Source: Aegilops tauschii subsp. strangulata (lineage: Eukaryota; Streptophyta; Magnoliopsida; Poales; Poaceae). From it: a DNA stretch of 64,000 nucleotides. Position 1 is the first letter of the stretch. Each line of letters opens with the position of its first letter. The stretch spans positions 143,546,885-143,610,884 of the forward strand of contig NC_053038.3 of the NCBI RefSeq assembly GCF_002575655.3. The letters are read 5' to 3'. The notes under the pieces are model-generated. The model worked only from the letters and a program-made list of their open reading frames with translations. It had not been told where the DNA came from and did not search any database. Position numbers and translations under genes: made by a program. Below are positions 33,247-45,259 of the stretch, one piece after another.

Positions 33247-36200
33247 TGTGACACCCCAAAATTTTGACCTTGTTTTATTATTTAAAATTTTGCCAGGAAA
33301 TTCAACTTTTCCATTTGTCTAGATTTACCTCTTGATATTGTGGGTTTTACCTCAAGTGGAAACTTTCCAAAAGTATTATTGGACTTGTATACTCTCTCTA
33401 TGAAACAATTCTTTATCAGTGGATTTAATTGCACGATTTGCTTTTCCCTGAGCTTTATTCTTTTAAAATGATTTTTCATGAATTTGGAGTCTCTGTTGCA
33501 CTGCAACCATTTGATTAATGCATTTAAAAATTTCACCAAAATTTGGGGATGTCATGTGATGTTTCCACATCACTTTTATGCAAAAATATCTTTTGGTTAT
33601 TGGAGATTTTGAGCTCTACATCAACTTGTCAAATCTGGTCCAGTAGGTATTTTTGCACTACAACCTATTTAAATATTCCTTTAAAAATTCTTCCAAGTGT
33701 TTGGGATGTCAGTAGATGCATATAATTCAACTTTATACTAAAACCCAGTGATGTTCTTTGAAAAAATTTGAGTGAATCAACCTCTTTTTCATTCTGGTCC
33801 AGTTTTGTGATTTGTACTGCAACCCTATTTTATTTTGCTCTAGTGCCCCTGAGCTTTTTCCTGCCTATAGCCCTTCCTACAAAACCCTTAAGTCCAGGAG
33901 AGTGGACCCATTGGAGGATTTTGAATGCATGCAATGAGACCTTTTTCTTTCTCTCCAAAACTGAAGTTTTGCACAACTTGCACTAGCAAGTTTCTGGTTT
34001 TGCCCAAATGATCTTGCCATCATCACCTACATCCAGGGAGACCCTGACCTGGAGTTTTTGGCCACTCCAAGAGTTGCCTAGGTACACTTAGCATTCTGTC
34101 GAACACTTGGTGTGCACAGTCAGTTTTGACATGAGTTTTAGTTTGCACTGTGTACTTGATCCTCTGACCCAGCAACCTTGTCCACTAAGATCCTAGCTAC
34201 TCCTAACCTAGTCCTGTTAATTGCCAGCCTCCCTCTAGCACTCTAGGCTGCCCTGGCATTTCGTCGAACACGTCCCGTGCATGCTCTAGGCGCGCCCAGA
34301 GCGCACGTTTTGCACGCGCGTGCACCGAGTCGCCGCGTCGCACTGCCGCCCTCGCCGCGTCCCGCCCCTGGCCCTTGCTCGCCTGCAGAGCCACGCAGTA
34401 CCCTCGCCCACTCGCCAGAACTCTCCAAGCCACCCCTGGCGCCCTACAGCGCCGCCGTCAGAGCCTTTGGCGGCACGCCGGCATCGGCAGTGAGCTCCTG
34501 CCACAGACGGCGCCGCCCAAGCCACACCAGCGCGCCAGCTGCCCCCTGGAGCAGCTCGAGCTTATCCTGAAACCCGTCGGCACGCGCTCATCGCTGCCAC
34601 GTCGCCCTACAGCTACAGTACAGCGGTGGCCGGCGTTCTTATCCACGGCCGCCACGGGACCAGCCTCGAAACCTTATTTAAGGAGGCCCCCGAGCTCCTC
34701 CAAGCACCCATGCGACCCCAGGCCACCCCCATAGCACCCCCACGGCCAGCATTCGACGGATGGTAGCCGTCTTCCTCGACTCCGACCGGTTCGGCCGCCG
34801 CCACCTTCCGGTGCCATTCATCGCAACCAGGGCCTCCCCCACCCATCCAACGCCACCACCCGTTTCCCCTCGACCTCACGGAGTCGCCCATCCTCTTAGC
34901 TTCGATCGAGAGCCACCACAGCCCAAAACCCCAATCTTGCTCGAAACCTCCTCTGCCGCGGAGCTCGCCGCCGGCGAGTCCCTTCACCCCCACGGCCCTC
35001 TCGACCACCGGGAGGACCGCCCTGGAGCCATGGATCCATCCCTGTCCTCCGGAGCCCGCTAGGAGCCGCCAATCGCCGGCGGCGATCGCCGGAGTTCCGC
35101 CTCCGTTCGGGCAGAGGAAGAGGAGGGAGGAGAGACTAGTCAAACCGGACCAGTGGGCCCGCTGGACCCACTGTCAGTGACCCAACCCCGCCACCACGTG
35201 TTTAAGTGGTCACGTAAACGCCTGAGTACGTTTCCTCTGCTTCAAAAGCGTATTTTCCCCCGAAACGTTTTCTTTTTCTGGTTTTATTAAAAACAGAACT
35301 TTGACTGGCTATATCTTTTAAAATAAAACCCCAAATGAGTTGATTCTTTTTCCTACCTCCCTCAAATTTAATCTAGTTTATTTTAAGAGTTATTTGAAAA
35401 ATATTTGGGACAACTTTTTGTACTGTTTTTGAAATATTTGTTATTTGAATTTTTTTTAAAATAGGAAATGGAGAGAGAAGAAAACTTTCAAAAAGTGCAC
35501 CCCCTTGCATACTCTTGAAGGCAAGCATTCTGAACTCTGGCATAATGTTTTCGTGAGGTGTTTTGATACAGTTACAACACCACCTTGACTTGGAGCATGC
35601 GTTATTTCTATCTAACAATACAGTCACACGCATGAGTGCATATTGGAGATGCTTTACTGTTAGAAATGGATTTGCTGGTGATAGTGATCATCCTCGCGAG
35701 CTTTTCATGCATACCGGCAGGAAGCCGGGAAAGTCGTGGTCTTGGGTAGACACGAGCTTGTCCCTAATTCCTCGTCGAGACGAGTGTGTCCGGTATGGCA
35801 TGATGAGGTTTGATGAGCGGTGATTCTGTCTGTTAATGGAAATATATTGGTTGTGCTAATCATTCAGAGAATACTTGGACCTCCTGAGTCGGCCGTAGGT
35901 CGAGTCTTGTTCGGTAACTTCCCCTACTTGTTTTGTACTACCACTTGTCCCTGCCACAGGTAGGGTACGGTTCAATAAGTTGTCAACCCCTTACCAAGGC
36001 ACACACTGTACAGAGAGGCCATGGTGGAAGATACCGGATGCATCCGGTAGGCATGCCACCTGGTCCGGGGGCATGGGTGTTTCCGGTTGGGACCGAGAGG
36101 GGGGCACCCCTTAGAGCGCGCGATATAAATTTGATCCCATGCTACGTCGAGGTTGTAGCCTCCCCACTTAGAGTTTTGCTTGACAGGTGTCATGGGTGAT

Positions 36201-37538
36201 TCCAGACACCGATAAGTTAAGCTGGTGTGTGCAGGTCAGGCGTGTTTTCAATTAAAAGGCCGTAGGCGGAATTAGTCCCGATGGACTAAATAAATCCGTT
36301 ACTCGTGGGTAAAGAGTACACCCTCTCCAGAGGTTATATCTATTCGGATAGCCCTGTTCATGGGTAAGGACTTCAGTCCGAGATGGGTCTAGTGACGGTC
36401 TTCGGATGGAGAAACGGCTAAACTGGATCATAGTAACAGTGTTCGGATGGAGAAACGGCTAAACTAGAGTCTAGTGACGGTCTTCGGATGGAGAAACGGC
36501 TAGACTAGAACTTTGATTATGACCTATGACATATGAGGATTATGTTTATTATTATTATGGACTAACCATTTACATTACTTGAATTATTGAGTATCCCTGG
36601 GACGGTTCTACCTCCTGGATATTCACTGTGATTATTCTTATATAAGCCCTCTCTGTGGTGTCGCTCAGACGCCCGACTGCGGCATGCTTGTTATTTAATT
36701 ATTCTTTATAAGCCCTTTATGTGGTGTCGCTCAGACGCCCGACTGCGGCATGCTTGTTATTTAAATTATTCTTTATAAGCCCTTTATGTGGTGTCGCTCA
36801 GATGCCCGACTGCGGCATGCTTGTTATTTAATTATTCCTTATAAGCCCTTTATGTGGTGTCGCTCAGACGCCCGACTGCGGCATGCTTGTTATTTAATTA
36901 TTCTTTATAAGCCCATTATGTGGTGTCGCTCAGACGCCCGACTGCGGCATTGTTAATTCATTTGCACCCTTTCGAGGAGTCATTTCAGACACTCGATCAG
37001 TGCATTCTATTTCTACTCCCATATTGCATGTTCATATTTTACCTGCATGCGTGCATCAGGATTTCGTTTATTTCGTGACAGACGTTATCATCATAAAATA
37101 TTTCGGAGCATGATTACCCCTTGTTATATTATACCCGTGTTCTTGATGTTTGCGCGTACATTCAAACATACTCACTGGCTTGTCCCTGGCTTTTGTCTTG
37201 GCCAGATTCCTTGCGTGGAGGAGAGCGTTACGACGACAGCCCCGGAACCCATGTAAAGGTGATAGCAGCCTCGCGAAGATAGGAGTTATCCTGGTCAGCT
37301 ATTCTTGTGGGAAATGGAGTCCCATAGACGCAGATGTACCACAAATCGCTTCCGCCATCAACCACTAGAAACCAAGTGTTGTACTCATATGCCACAATGG
37401 TCTTGTACCACATATTTTGTACTTTGCTTGGAAATCTTGTATCAAGTTGGTGCCTCATCAGCTAACAGTAATCCTGGGGCTGGTGAGTACAAAGGCCATT
37501 TTCTAGGAAATTAATATCCCAAAAATCCAGTCCTGACA
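33247..37538 (+). repeat. LARD2 3' LTR (4292 bp)
   Basis: Matches 25587-29890. Contains TATA 34675-34682, triplicated motif 36385-36510 and five-unit minisatellite 36641-36950. No gene supported. Confidence 0.95.
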
Positions 37539-37543
37539 GCGAG

Positions 37544-37966
37544 ACCCCATTCTTCTTTGTCTACGAAGCAGAGGCGATTCTCCCTCACGAGGTCAAGCAT
37601 CGCTCCGCGCGGGTCCTGGCGTTTGATGAGGCGCAGCAGGGTGCCATGCGTGGGATGGACCTCGTGCTGGCGGAGGAACGCCGCCGTGAAACCATGATAC
37701 GGGTGGCAAGATATCAGCAGGCGTTGCGACGGTACCACTATCGCAACATCCGCTCCAGGACGCTCAAGGTGGGTGACCTCGTCCTAAGGCGGGTGCTCTC
37801 CAGGGAGGGGCTGCATAAGCTCTCACCCATGTGGGAGGGCCCGTTTAGGGTCGCCCACATCTCCAGGCCTGGCGCCGCGCGCCTGGAGACGCAAGACGGG
37901 GTACCCATCCAGAACGCCTGGAACATCCAGCACCTCCGGAAGTTCTACCCATGTAGAAAGGCCTAG
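37544..37966 (+). pseudogene. Outer gypsy integrase, C-terminal part
   Basis: Continues the frame cut at 25586: TPFFFVYEAEAILPHEVKH, then YQQALRRYHYRNIRSRTLKV, GDLVLRRV, KLSPMWEGPFRVAHI and the end IQHLRKFYPCRKA with TAG at 37964-37966. The GDLVLR ... W.GPF pattern is the GPY/F-type C-terminal integrase region. No stops here, unlike the N-terminal part. Confidence 0.85.
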
Positions 37967-38788
37967 CGCCTGTGGAGAAGGCCCAGTGCCTGTGAAGGTC
38001 TCCGCTCATGACGCTCTCACGTAATAATGAGTGGGGCTGTACATGCCCCGGAGTCTCAGGAGTGCCGCCCTTGGGCCTCTGGGGCTCCCTCCCATGTCCT
38101 AGTGGCAGCACTTAGCTGTGCGCTAGTGAGAAGACAAGAAGACTAGACTAGGTGCCGGACGCGGATTTTCATTTGCTTTCCGTAGTTGGCTTGCCCATCT
38201 TTAATCGAAATTTTCTTTCTGGTGTTCCTTGCTGGTCTTGTTCCATTGCCTTATGCCTCTGTTTCTGCCTTCGGTTCTCTGTGTGACCTGTACTCTCTCT
38301 CGCGTCCCTCGCGAGGGGGCTGGACAGGTGCCCTCGTGAGCGTCTTGTCTGTTATTTCGCGAGGCACTCTTGTTCGAGCCGCAAGCTGGCGCTCCTTTCT
38401 CAATCCGTGCCCCTCGGGTACCGTGATGCGAGGCGCTGGGTCATGGCCAGCGGCGCCTGCGACCAGGGCTCTGAATCTCCTAACAAATTTTTGCAGTTCC
38501 TAGACGCCTCGCCAGGTACTGATAAATGCGTGCCTCATGAGGCGGAAACTACTTCAATCGCGTCAAGCTAAGTCATTCCTACGTGCCTATATAAGACATT
38601 GATATTGCGACGCGACACAGGAACAATAAACACAGCATTACAACTTGGAAATCATAGTTTGTTGCACGCCCCCGCGGGGCCCCATACTTGTCTCTCTCTT
38701 AATGCAGGAAGAAAAGGAAGAACAAAACAAAAGCGGCGCATGCCCCTGCGGAAGCTCACGAAGGTGGACCCATGGCACTCTCACGGGC
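37967..38788 (+). other. Outer gypsy 3' noncoding region
   Basis: No gene seen. Contains GCGAGG-rich short repeats similar to those in the array's noncoding stretch. Confidence 0.5.
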
Positions 38789-39588
38789 TCAGCCGGACCC
38801 CTCCTTGCGCTTTACCGGGGCGCGGTGATGAGACGACCCGCTACAGCCCTCGAAGCGGGCGCGACAGCGTGGGGGCTGATCGTAGCCGCCGCTGCTGGAG
38901 CTGTCGCCAGAGGGGGAGTTGACGTAGCTGGGCGAGCGGTGGCCAGCACCGAAGGCAGAGCCATCCTCACCCTCGTCTCGACTGTCGCCAAGGCCAAGAA
39001 CCCCGTCGCCGTCGTTGTCCTTGGGGCAGTACCCGACACGGCGGCCATCTTCCGCAAACACCCGCACGTAGAGGGTCGCGTTGCCGTCATACTTGAAGTG
39101 GAGGGTGCACCGCGTGCCCAGGCTGCGCGCGCGGGCAAACGTCTGCCACCCGCAGGCCAGGGCTGCATTGCCTACGACGGAGACCTCAACTGCGACCCAC
39201 GAACCATTGCTGCAGCAGCCGTCCACCTGCAGCCTGAGCCTGCCTGGACCTGTGGCCGGCAGCTCGCCAAAGAAGAAGCGCGGAAGCTGAAGCCAGGTGC
39301 CGACCGGGTTCTCCGACCACACGACGAACTCCAGTAGCACCTCCGCCGAGTGGAAGCACGGCCGGGGAGGCCGTGCGACCATGGCGCGTCTCCCCTCATT
39401 GACGGGGCTGCCATGACATGGGCGACTCCCGCCACGCGAAGGGCGGCGCCGCGAATGCGGGCGGCCACGGCGAGGGTCTCGGTATGCTTACGGGGACGGC
39501 CGCGCCCGCGCTTGGGCGGCGGGGAGCCGGGCCCCTCTTGGTGAGCCTTCCCCTTCTCCGCCGCCGAGAACCTTTTCGCAGGCGCCAT
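38789..39588 (-). pseudogene. Outer gypsy antisense gene: AT-hook plus B3-like domain, one frameshift
   Basis: ATG 39588 begins MAPAKRFSAAEKGKA. Residues about 26-35 are KRGRGRPRKH, a canonical AT-hook. After a frameshift near 39385 the B3-like domain follows: FHSAEVLLEFVVW, TWLQLPRFF, LRLQVDG, GSWVAVEV, GWQTFARARSL, LHFKYDGNATLYVRVF, GRRVGYCP, then an acidic Ser/Gly-rich tail and a basic end. It is homologous to the antisense genes at 15734 and 22231 and is the most convincing B3 match of the three. The AT-hook is not readable in the array copies, where the basic run is PKKRS. A nuclear DNA-binding protein is the likely product when intact. Confidence 0.65.
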
Positions 39589-39668
39589 GGGGGTCGCTAC
39601 TAGCAGTAGAGCGAGGAAGGAGAAGCGAGCAGGAAGGGATGAGCAACGGGGTCTCCACCCCCCTCCTC

Positions 39669-39675
39669 ATTTATA
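39669..39675 (-). promoter_or_regulatory. TATA box of outer antisense gene
   Basis: On the - strand CTGATATAAATGAGG, about 80 bases before ATG 39588, the same spacing as in the array copies. Confidence 0.6.
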
Positions 39676-39918
39676 TCAGGAGAAGGCCAACCGGCGATCC
39701 CCACGATCACATGTAATGATGATATTTCTCTGCATGCAGCAGGGACTCGTCAAGTTGGGCAGTTGCCGAGCCAGCGTGGGGAAGCTGAGACGCCCACGTC
39801 CAATCAATCGCCACGCGTCGACCAAGGCCGCAGGCTATTGGGGCCCATGGCTCTCCGCACTTGCACTTTGGCTTCGCCTCGAAGCCAAGTCTGAGTGCGC
39901 CTTGGGCCCGGGGGCTAC

Positions 39919-40824
39919 TCTAGGCATCCTGGGAACGGGGGTCCCCAGGCTTGCCTGCCTGCGGCCCACGGCGTGGCTCCGCCAGCAGCCCTGTACGGCC
40001 CATCTTTACCAGCGAACACTCAAGACCCTCGCGAGGGGCCAAGCCTCGCGAGGGGGATGACACAAGACCTCCTCGGGAGCGCCCTCACCAGGATGGCTCG
40101 CGAGGGGCGGAGAGATCAAGGCAAGGGACACCTCACGAGGTTCCTGTGATGCAAGCCATGACGACTGGCGCCAGGCGGGCGCCAGCGCGCGCAGTGTCCT
40201 CGTTTCCTCTTTGGTGCTAAAGGGGCAAGCACAGGCGAGGAGTCCCGAGGCATCAAGCAAAGGTTTCCTTATCGGTGCAACGAGACCAAGACCAGCAGGA
40301 CGGCATGACGGAGGTCACCGTGTAGCCCAAGACAGTGTCACCACCAGAGCCTTTGGCAGGCGAAGACCACCTTTAGTCAGGATAACTTGTACTAGTTGTC
40401 CCCCTTCGAATTTGTCCGTTGTTGGCTCCCTTCCCGCTTAATATTATGGGAGAAGACCAGGGCCTCTATAAATAGGACTAGCCACCAGAGTAGGAGGTGA
40501 CTCATCTCGAACGAACTGATTCAGATCACCCTCACCCACACAGGTTCACCAAGCACAAGAACACCTCCCCTCAGGAGGCTGTTATTCCCCTTGTACTGTA
40601 CTTCCTCAGCCCAAGAGGCAATCCACCACACCACCCTGGAGTAGGGTATTACACCAGAATGGTGGCCCGAACCAGTATAAATCTCGTGTCTCTTGTGTTG
40701 CGAGTTTGTTGAGCTAGGCCTTGAGATCGCGATGAGGCTAAGGGCGTGATTAGGCAGGAGGAGATCTTCATGCGCACCCCAGTATTCGAACCTCAAGGGT
40801 TTTGCCGGAACCCGAAATCCGACA
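39919..40824 (+). repeat. Outer gypsy 3' LTR (906 bp)
   Basis: Aligns with the array LTRs but starts TCTAGGCATCC where they have TGTCGG, so the terminal TG is mutated. Ends AATCCGACA. TATA box at 40467-40473. It is preceded by the family polypurine tract. Confidence 0.85.
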
Positions 40825-41108
40825 CTCCTCATCGCAAACAGTTAATTGAACTGAACTGTATGCCCTTCATCGCACACGCAACTAAAACCTGAACCATGTT
40901 TGAGGCATCCGTGATCACAAACGTTTTATACATTTCTGACAGCTTTCATACACCACCGTTTGCGATTATGGCATCGCACATAGTTTCTTGAAGGGTCTCT
41001 GATTGTAGTGTCGCGTTAGCAGCATCCTGTAGTAGTGACGGTTCAGATTTTAGTTGTGTGTGCGATGCAGGGCATATAGTTCAGTTCAATTAACTGTTTG
41101 CGATGAGG
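40825..41108. repeat. Inverted repeat at a CACTA-like terminus
   Basis: The reverse complement of about 40827-40896 matches 41040-41108: both read GGTTCAG.TTTTAGTTG.GT, then GTGCGATG, then AACTGTTTGCGATGAGGAG. Between them, on the - strand from 41037, is CACTACTACAGGATGCTGCT, which looks like a CACTA-type end. The LTR of the outer gypsy abuts the left arm. Confidence 0.6.
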
Positions 41109-41510
41109 AGGAACAAAAGAAATGGGCAGCCAAATGAAGGTGTGTGCGATATACAACATACGGTTCACTCGGATGAACTGTTTGTGATTAGGCAACACAA
41201 AAGAAACGGTCAGCCGGATCAAGGTGTGTGCGATATACGGCATGTGGTTCACTCGGATGAACTGTTTGCGTTGAGACAAGAGAACAGAAACGGTTTAACT
41301 TAACATGATGTGTGTGATATACGGCAAACATGTCTGTAATCGGAAACGTGTGCGAAGACTGATAACAACACAGACGATTGCTGCTAACAAGCCGTGTGTG
41401 TTGTGAGCAAACAATTGCTGGTATACAATTGTGAGTGATTGATGAAAACATCACTGACGGGTTCCATTGTTTAGTCCATGTGCAATGTGATTTTCTTTGT
41501 CCGCGCAACA
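41109..41510 (+). repeat. Subterminal-type repeats of a DNA transposon
   Basis: Several degenerate units contain GTGTGTGCGATATACGGCAT and GATGAACTGTTTGCG. Such short repeats cluster near the ends of CACTA and related TIR elements. No ORF. Confidence 0.5.
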
Positions 41511-41674
41511 TCTACGCTCTGTCTACACAGCATCAACATATATACTTAAAAAGACAGCATTGCATAACCAAATTAAGCATACAATTACACAAGTGACTAC
41601 ACACATAACATTTCCACACACCAAAGTAAGCAATTACATGCATACTAAACTAGGAGAAATGAGGATCTAATCAT

Positions 41675-42391
41675 CTACTTATTGTTGTGATGACGCTTGC
41701 CATTTCTCTGCTCCCGGCTGGATCCCTGGCCGTTTTGGGGAAGGAAGCACTTTCTCATGTCAACGATCCGCCTGTACATGTCGTAGCTTGTGTACGCCTC
41801 CTTGGCCACGTACACGACGTGAGCTTTGTCGAGTTTCTCCATCTAGGCCGAGTGCGAGGCACGCTTATCCTTGTTGCACGAATCCTTCATGTCTCTGTAG
41901 TAGGGGTCGATGATGGCCTCGGCGAGGTGAACTAGTGAGTCCTTCTCATGCTCCTTGCTGCCCCAGAACTTGTATTGGCCCTGGATTTCGACAAGACTCT
42001 GGCAGGCGATGCGTGAATTCTCGAGCGCCTTTACATCATTGGTGATGTCCACCATAGCGAACATGTAGTGGGGGCTGTTGACAAACCTGTCGAAAGGCTC
42101 ACAAGGCCTTCTGGCCAGGCAGTAGTGGTAGACGAGGACGTGGTGGCGCACGCAGATGTGGGCAACGACGACATTGGCACGAGACCCGGCACGAGCACGG
42201 GTGTACTCGAGATCGAACCCGACCACCTTGTACTTCTCGGCAGGCAACAGCTACATGATGTGGATGGAGTGCTTCACCCAGACCGGGTCATTGGTGTACA
42301 CCACCGAGAGGTCCATGGACCTTCTGTGGGTGTCCACCACGACACGCATGGCAAACTGCAGCTCGTCGTCGGCAGCCGGTCGGAGCGCCAT
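41675..42391 (-). pseudogene. 3'-5' exonuclease-like (DEDD) gene, two in-frame stops
   Basis: The frame starts at ATG 42391 (MALRPAADDELQFAMRVVVD) and ends at TAG 41675-41677, 238 codons. FDLEYT carries the D-x-E of exonuclease motif I, VAHICVRHHVLVYHY the next strand, FAMVDITNDVKAL resembles motif II, and AKEAYTSYDMYRRI the motif III helix. TAG codons lie near 42254 (after HIM) and at 41843-41845 (before MEKLDKA). The RNase D/WRN-type exonuclease fold is the best reading. Intronless; it sits inside transposon-like sequence, so it is probably a captured or cargo gene. Confidence 0.6.
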
Positions 42392-43238
42392 TGGAGCCAC
42401 GCAGGATACCCTCTAAGAATTTCTCGTGGTGGGTGTGCTTCTTTCAATGGTGGGGCGCGATAGAAAGGTTGAAGAGACACAAGGGTTAAATGGCCGTTGT
42501 AATAAATGGGGGCCGGCCGGCCTGTAGTCGTCACGTCTTGTCACGGCGTTCATAGAGGAGGATTCCAGTGCATGCTTGACAACACCGCACCACACGCGTG
42601 TGCTCAAAGAGGCGCCAAATATATCGTCGGTGAGCCTGTTCCCGCGCTACCGCGCTGTTTACTGCGCAAGCTTCCCGCTCGGCTAGTTTGGCCACGCGTC
42701 GGCTAGAAGAGGGAGAAATCATGGGCGTTTATTGGCAAAAAGCTTTGTAAAAACGAAGTGTGTGGAATGAGTTCAGTCATAAGTTTACCCGTGGGTGATG
42801 AGGTCAAAGTTACACAGAAGGGTGATGATGGACACTCGAGTGCGATAATTAATTCTGCGCTCTACAGTGCACACGATGGAAGAAACCAACTGTGTGCAAT
42901 AATGTCGAATATCACAGTTGAGTTAGCTATACAGACCATGTGCTGTGAGATCGACAAGGTAACCAGATTCGAGAATGGTTAATAAAATCTAAGACCATTG
43001 CACATTAAGGTCAAAATAGTGCTAGCAATATACGAGTCTCATACGATGCCATTTCAATGATTGTACCACAAAAGCTCGAAATATTACAAGGTTCAAATTC
43101 TAGAGTTATATGGCTCAAATTCGAAGATTACAAGGTTCAAACTGATATTAGAAATGAAATTGAGCTCATCAGCTGCCAATGCTCGCACTAATCCGCTGAA
43201 CATGGATATCAGAGAGGTTCAAACTAATATTACCACTT
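42392..43238. other. Transposon-like spacer with subterminal-type repeats
   Basis: 42720-43000 has GTGTGGAATGAG, GTGTGCAATAATG and similar units. No supported gene; short ORFs are unrelated to known domains. Confidence 0.4.
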
Positions 43239-45085
43239 CTATGTCTGGTTTCGAAACCTCACAATTTTTGCAAAGGGGTCAGCCACTGAGAAGTCATGTA
43301 TGGGGTTGACAAGATGACTTCCGATTACTCTGTCATCTGAAGTTCCAAAATGAAATTCAGCATTTTTGGAGCCTATTCCATTCTGCCGCGGGCGCCGGCA
43401 CTGATCAACAAACCATTCATTTTTGCGAAATAAATGTAGGGAAAACCTCATTTCCTTCAGCACCCTTGCTCTGAGAACAAAGAACCTAACGAATATAATC
43501 TACGGTAAGGTCCCTCGGTAGGAGTTCAAAGTAATTTCGGAGAGATCCACCACTGGGCCTAATCTTATCTGCAAAAGAAGAATACGTATTAGTGCCTACA
43601 TGCAGTTTTGAACATTACTACAGGCCTATTTGGTTTCAGGATTTGTAAAATGCACTAACATGCCATCTTTGATCTAACATGATTAACATGGGCATTTGAT
43701 TAAATTCTAGAAAAATGTAGCCTTCTTCAAAAGAGGTTGGAGTTGATGAAAAGTTCCCTAAGAAAGCTAGTACAGATGAATCCAAAGGAGAAATGCTTAT
43801 TGATTGTAACCATATGTATCAAGCAACCAATATGGGGGGGGGGACAAGTATGTACTGAAATCCTCCAAAAGAAACCTTCAGAAATCGTAGTACATTGTCA
43901 TTGTAAACTTGGAAAAAGGTGTCACAAATTGAACTCCCTTATGGTTAACATTTAACAAGAAAGGAACATCACCTCGATATATAGCTTCTCCTGGCACGGA
44001 AAGTATCTCAGGAAACTGACAACTTGCTCCAGGTTGGGGCCGATAGATTCTAGTGCCAAGACCTTCATTGTGCGCAGTTTCGGGGTCAAGCTTGTCGGAA
44101 TCATTTTCTGAATGACAGACAAACAAACATCTTCAAAATTAGAAATAATGTTAATTTGTAGAAGGAGAGGTAGAAGGCGGATGTTGTACCTGAACGGGTG
44201 TGGATCCAATAACAAGTTCGGAGTATTTGTTAGACGAGTAGCCCACCACTGTCAATTTTGGCGCAGAAATGACATTGATTCTTGTTGGACCTTCTTGATC
44301 AACTACAAGTAATCTTTCAAGTGCAGGTGTGTTCTCAATGACCATACCATGGTACACATCTTGTGATGTCTTCCTGCCGCACTAGCAACACACATAAATA
44401 GTCTGGAGAGTCATGGAGGTGATGTGGAAGGTACTCAACCCATTGATCGCCTGAAGACGAAGGTACTTGAGTGCAGTACAGCCACGGAGCAGGCTCTCCA
44501 TGTCACCGTTTGAGAGGCAGACGGCGACGAGCTCGAGGTGCTTCAGTCATGGTAGAATAAGAGCGGGCGCGTCATTAAGGGGGGATGGCAGTTCCTGAAC
44601 TTGGTGACGCGCAGCATGGGCGCGAGGCGGAGTGCGGACGTTGGCAGCGACCGCATATGCCCATCATCAAAAGTGAGCTCCTCGAGCTGAGGGCGGGGGA
44701 TCGGAACCAGTCGTCAAGCTTGGCTCCGTCCTTGCTATTGGAACGGAACTTGCACATTCTAAGGCCTTTGGTTGGGCCAAGGTGACTGCCGAGGATCTTG
44801 GATAATGCATCCAAGCTTTTGCGATAGCCATGGCAGAGCTCGTGGGTGTCGATGAGGTCGAGAGGGATGGAGTTCCATAGGGGCGCCACCGCCGAGAAAG
44901 GACGGTTTTACGCACCCCATATTTGATTGGGAGGAGGGAGATGATGATTGTCAACATATCATCGGGGAGGCTGCTGATGAAGTCTAGGCCTGCTGGAGTC
45001 GCTTGCGGTTCTAGCTCGCCCCTCCTCTGCTTGTTGGCAGCCCCGTTCTCCACCTCTGTAGTCTCCTTATCAGCGGCGCTTTTGA
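43239..45085 (-). pseudogene. F-box / LRR / FBD protein gene, decayed
   Basis: Gene-like order on the - strand. The first exon (to about 44190) has the F-box [20 protein letters not shown] then [10 protein letters not shown], then leucine-rich repeats, and IENTPALERLLVVDQEGP with SAPKLTVVGYSSNKYSELVIG; it ends CAG/GTACAAC. The next exon, 44107-43973, has MKVLALESIGPNLEQVVSFLR. The last exon (from about 43568) has FFVLRARVLKEMRF and the FBD end FHFGTSDDR...NPIHDFSVADPF. Damage: frameshifts near 44882 and 44690, TAG near 44380, TAG in the last exon. No ATG is seen at the expected start upstream of 45053. F-box proteins act as substrate adaptors of SCF ubiquitin ligases; this copy cannot. Confidence 0.7.
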
Positions 45086-45259
45086 TAGAAATGGGAGTAC
45101 AGGGAATATTTAGTTAAAACACGCCAATAGAAAAGTGTATTGGTAACTAGAAGTTATTAGGTAGGAATATAGTAAGAAAAGGGAATAACAATTGGTTGCT
45201 TAAATACTACACAGTTCATTTGATATTGCTGGGTAAGTCAACATGCAGATAGTTGAAAA

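Larger units (their letters stand above)
25587..37538 (+). mobile_element. LARD2: large non-autonomous LTR retroelement
   Basis: Same family as LARD1 in the opposite orientation, with LTRs 25587-29890 and 33247-37538 and internal region 29891-33246. Flanked by GCGAG. I counted about seven differences in the first ~300 bp of its two LTRs, so it looks older than LARD1. ORF A and the antisense microprotein are intact here; ORF B has a frameshift. There is no gag or pol. Confidence 0.9.
24267..40824 (+). mobile_element. Outer gypsy element (Tat-like), 5' part outside window
   Basis: Contains the end of RNase H, integrase, 3' noncoding sequence, an antisense B3-like gene and a 3' LTR of the same family as the array but clearly more diverged. 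The frame begins abruptly at 24267, consistent with the array being nested in it. LARD2 is nested in the integrase. Several stops show it is dead. Confidence 0.8.

Noticed and set aside
43878..44126. Alternative frame ORF over the F-box gene
   Set aside because: It is a shadow of the FBD-type exon at 43973-44107, whose own frame carries recognisable LRR/FBD residues and splice sites.
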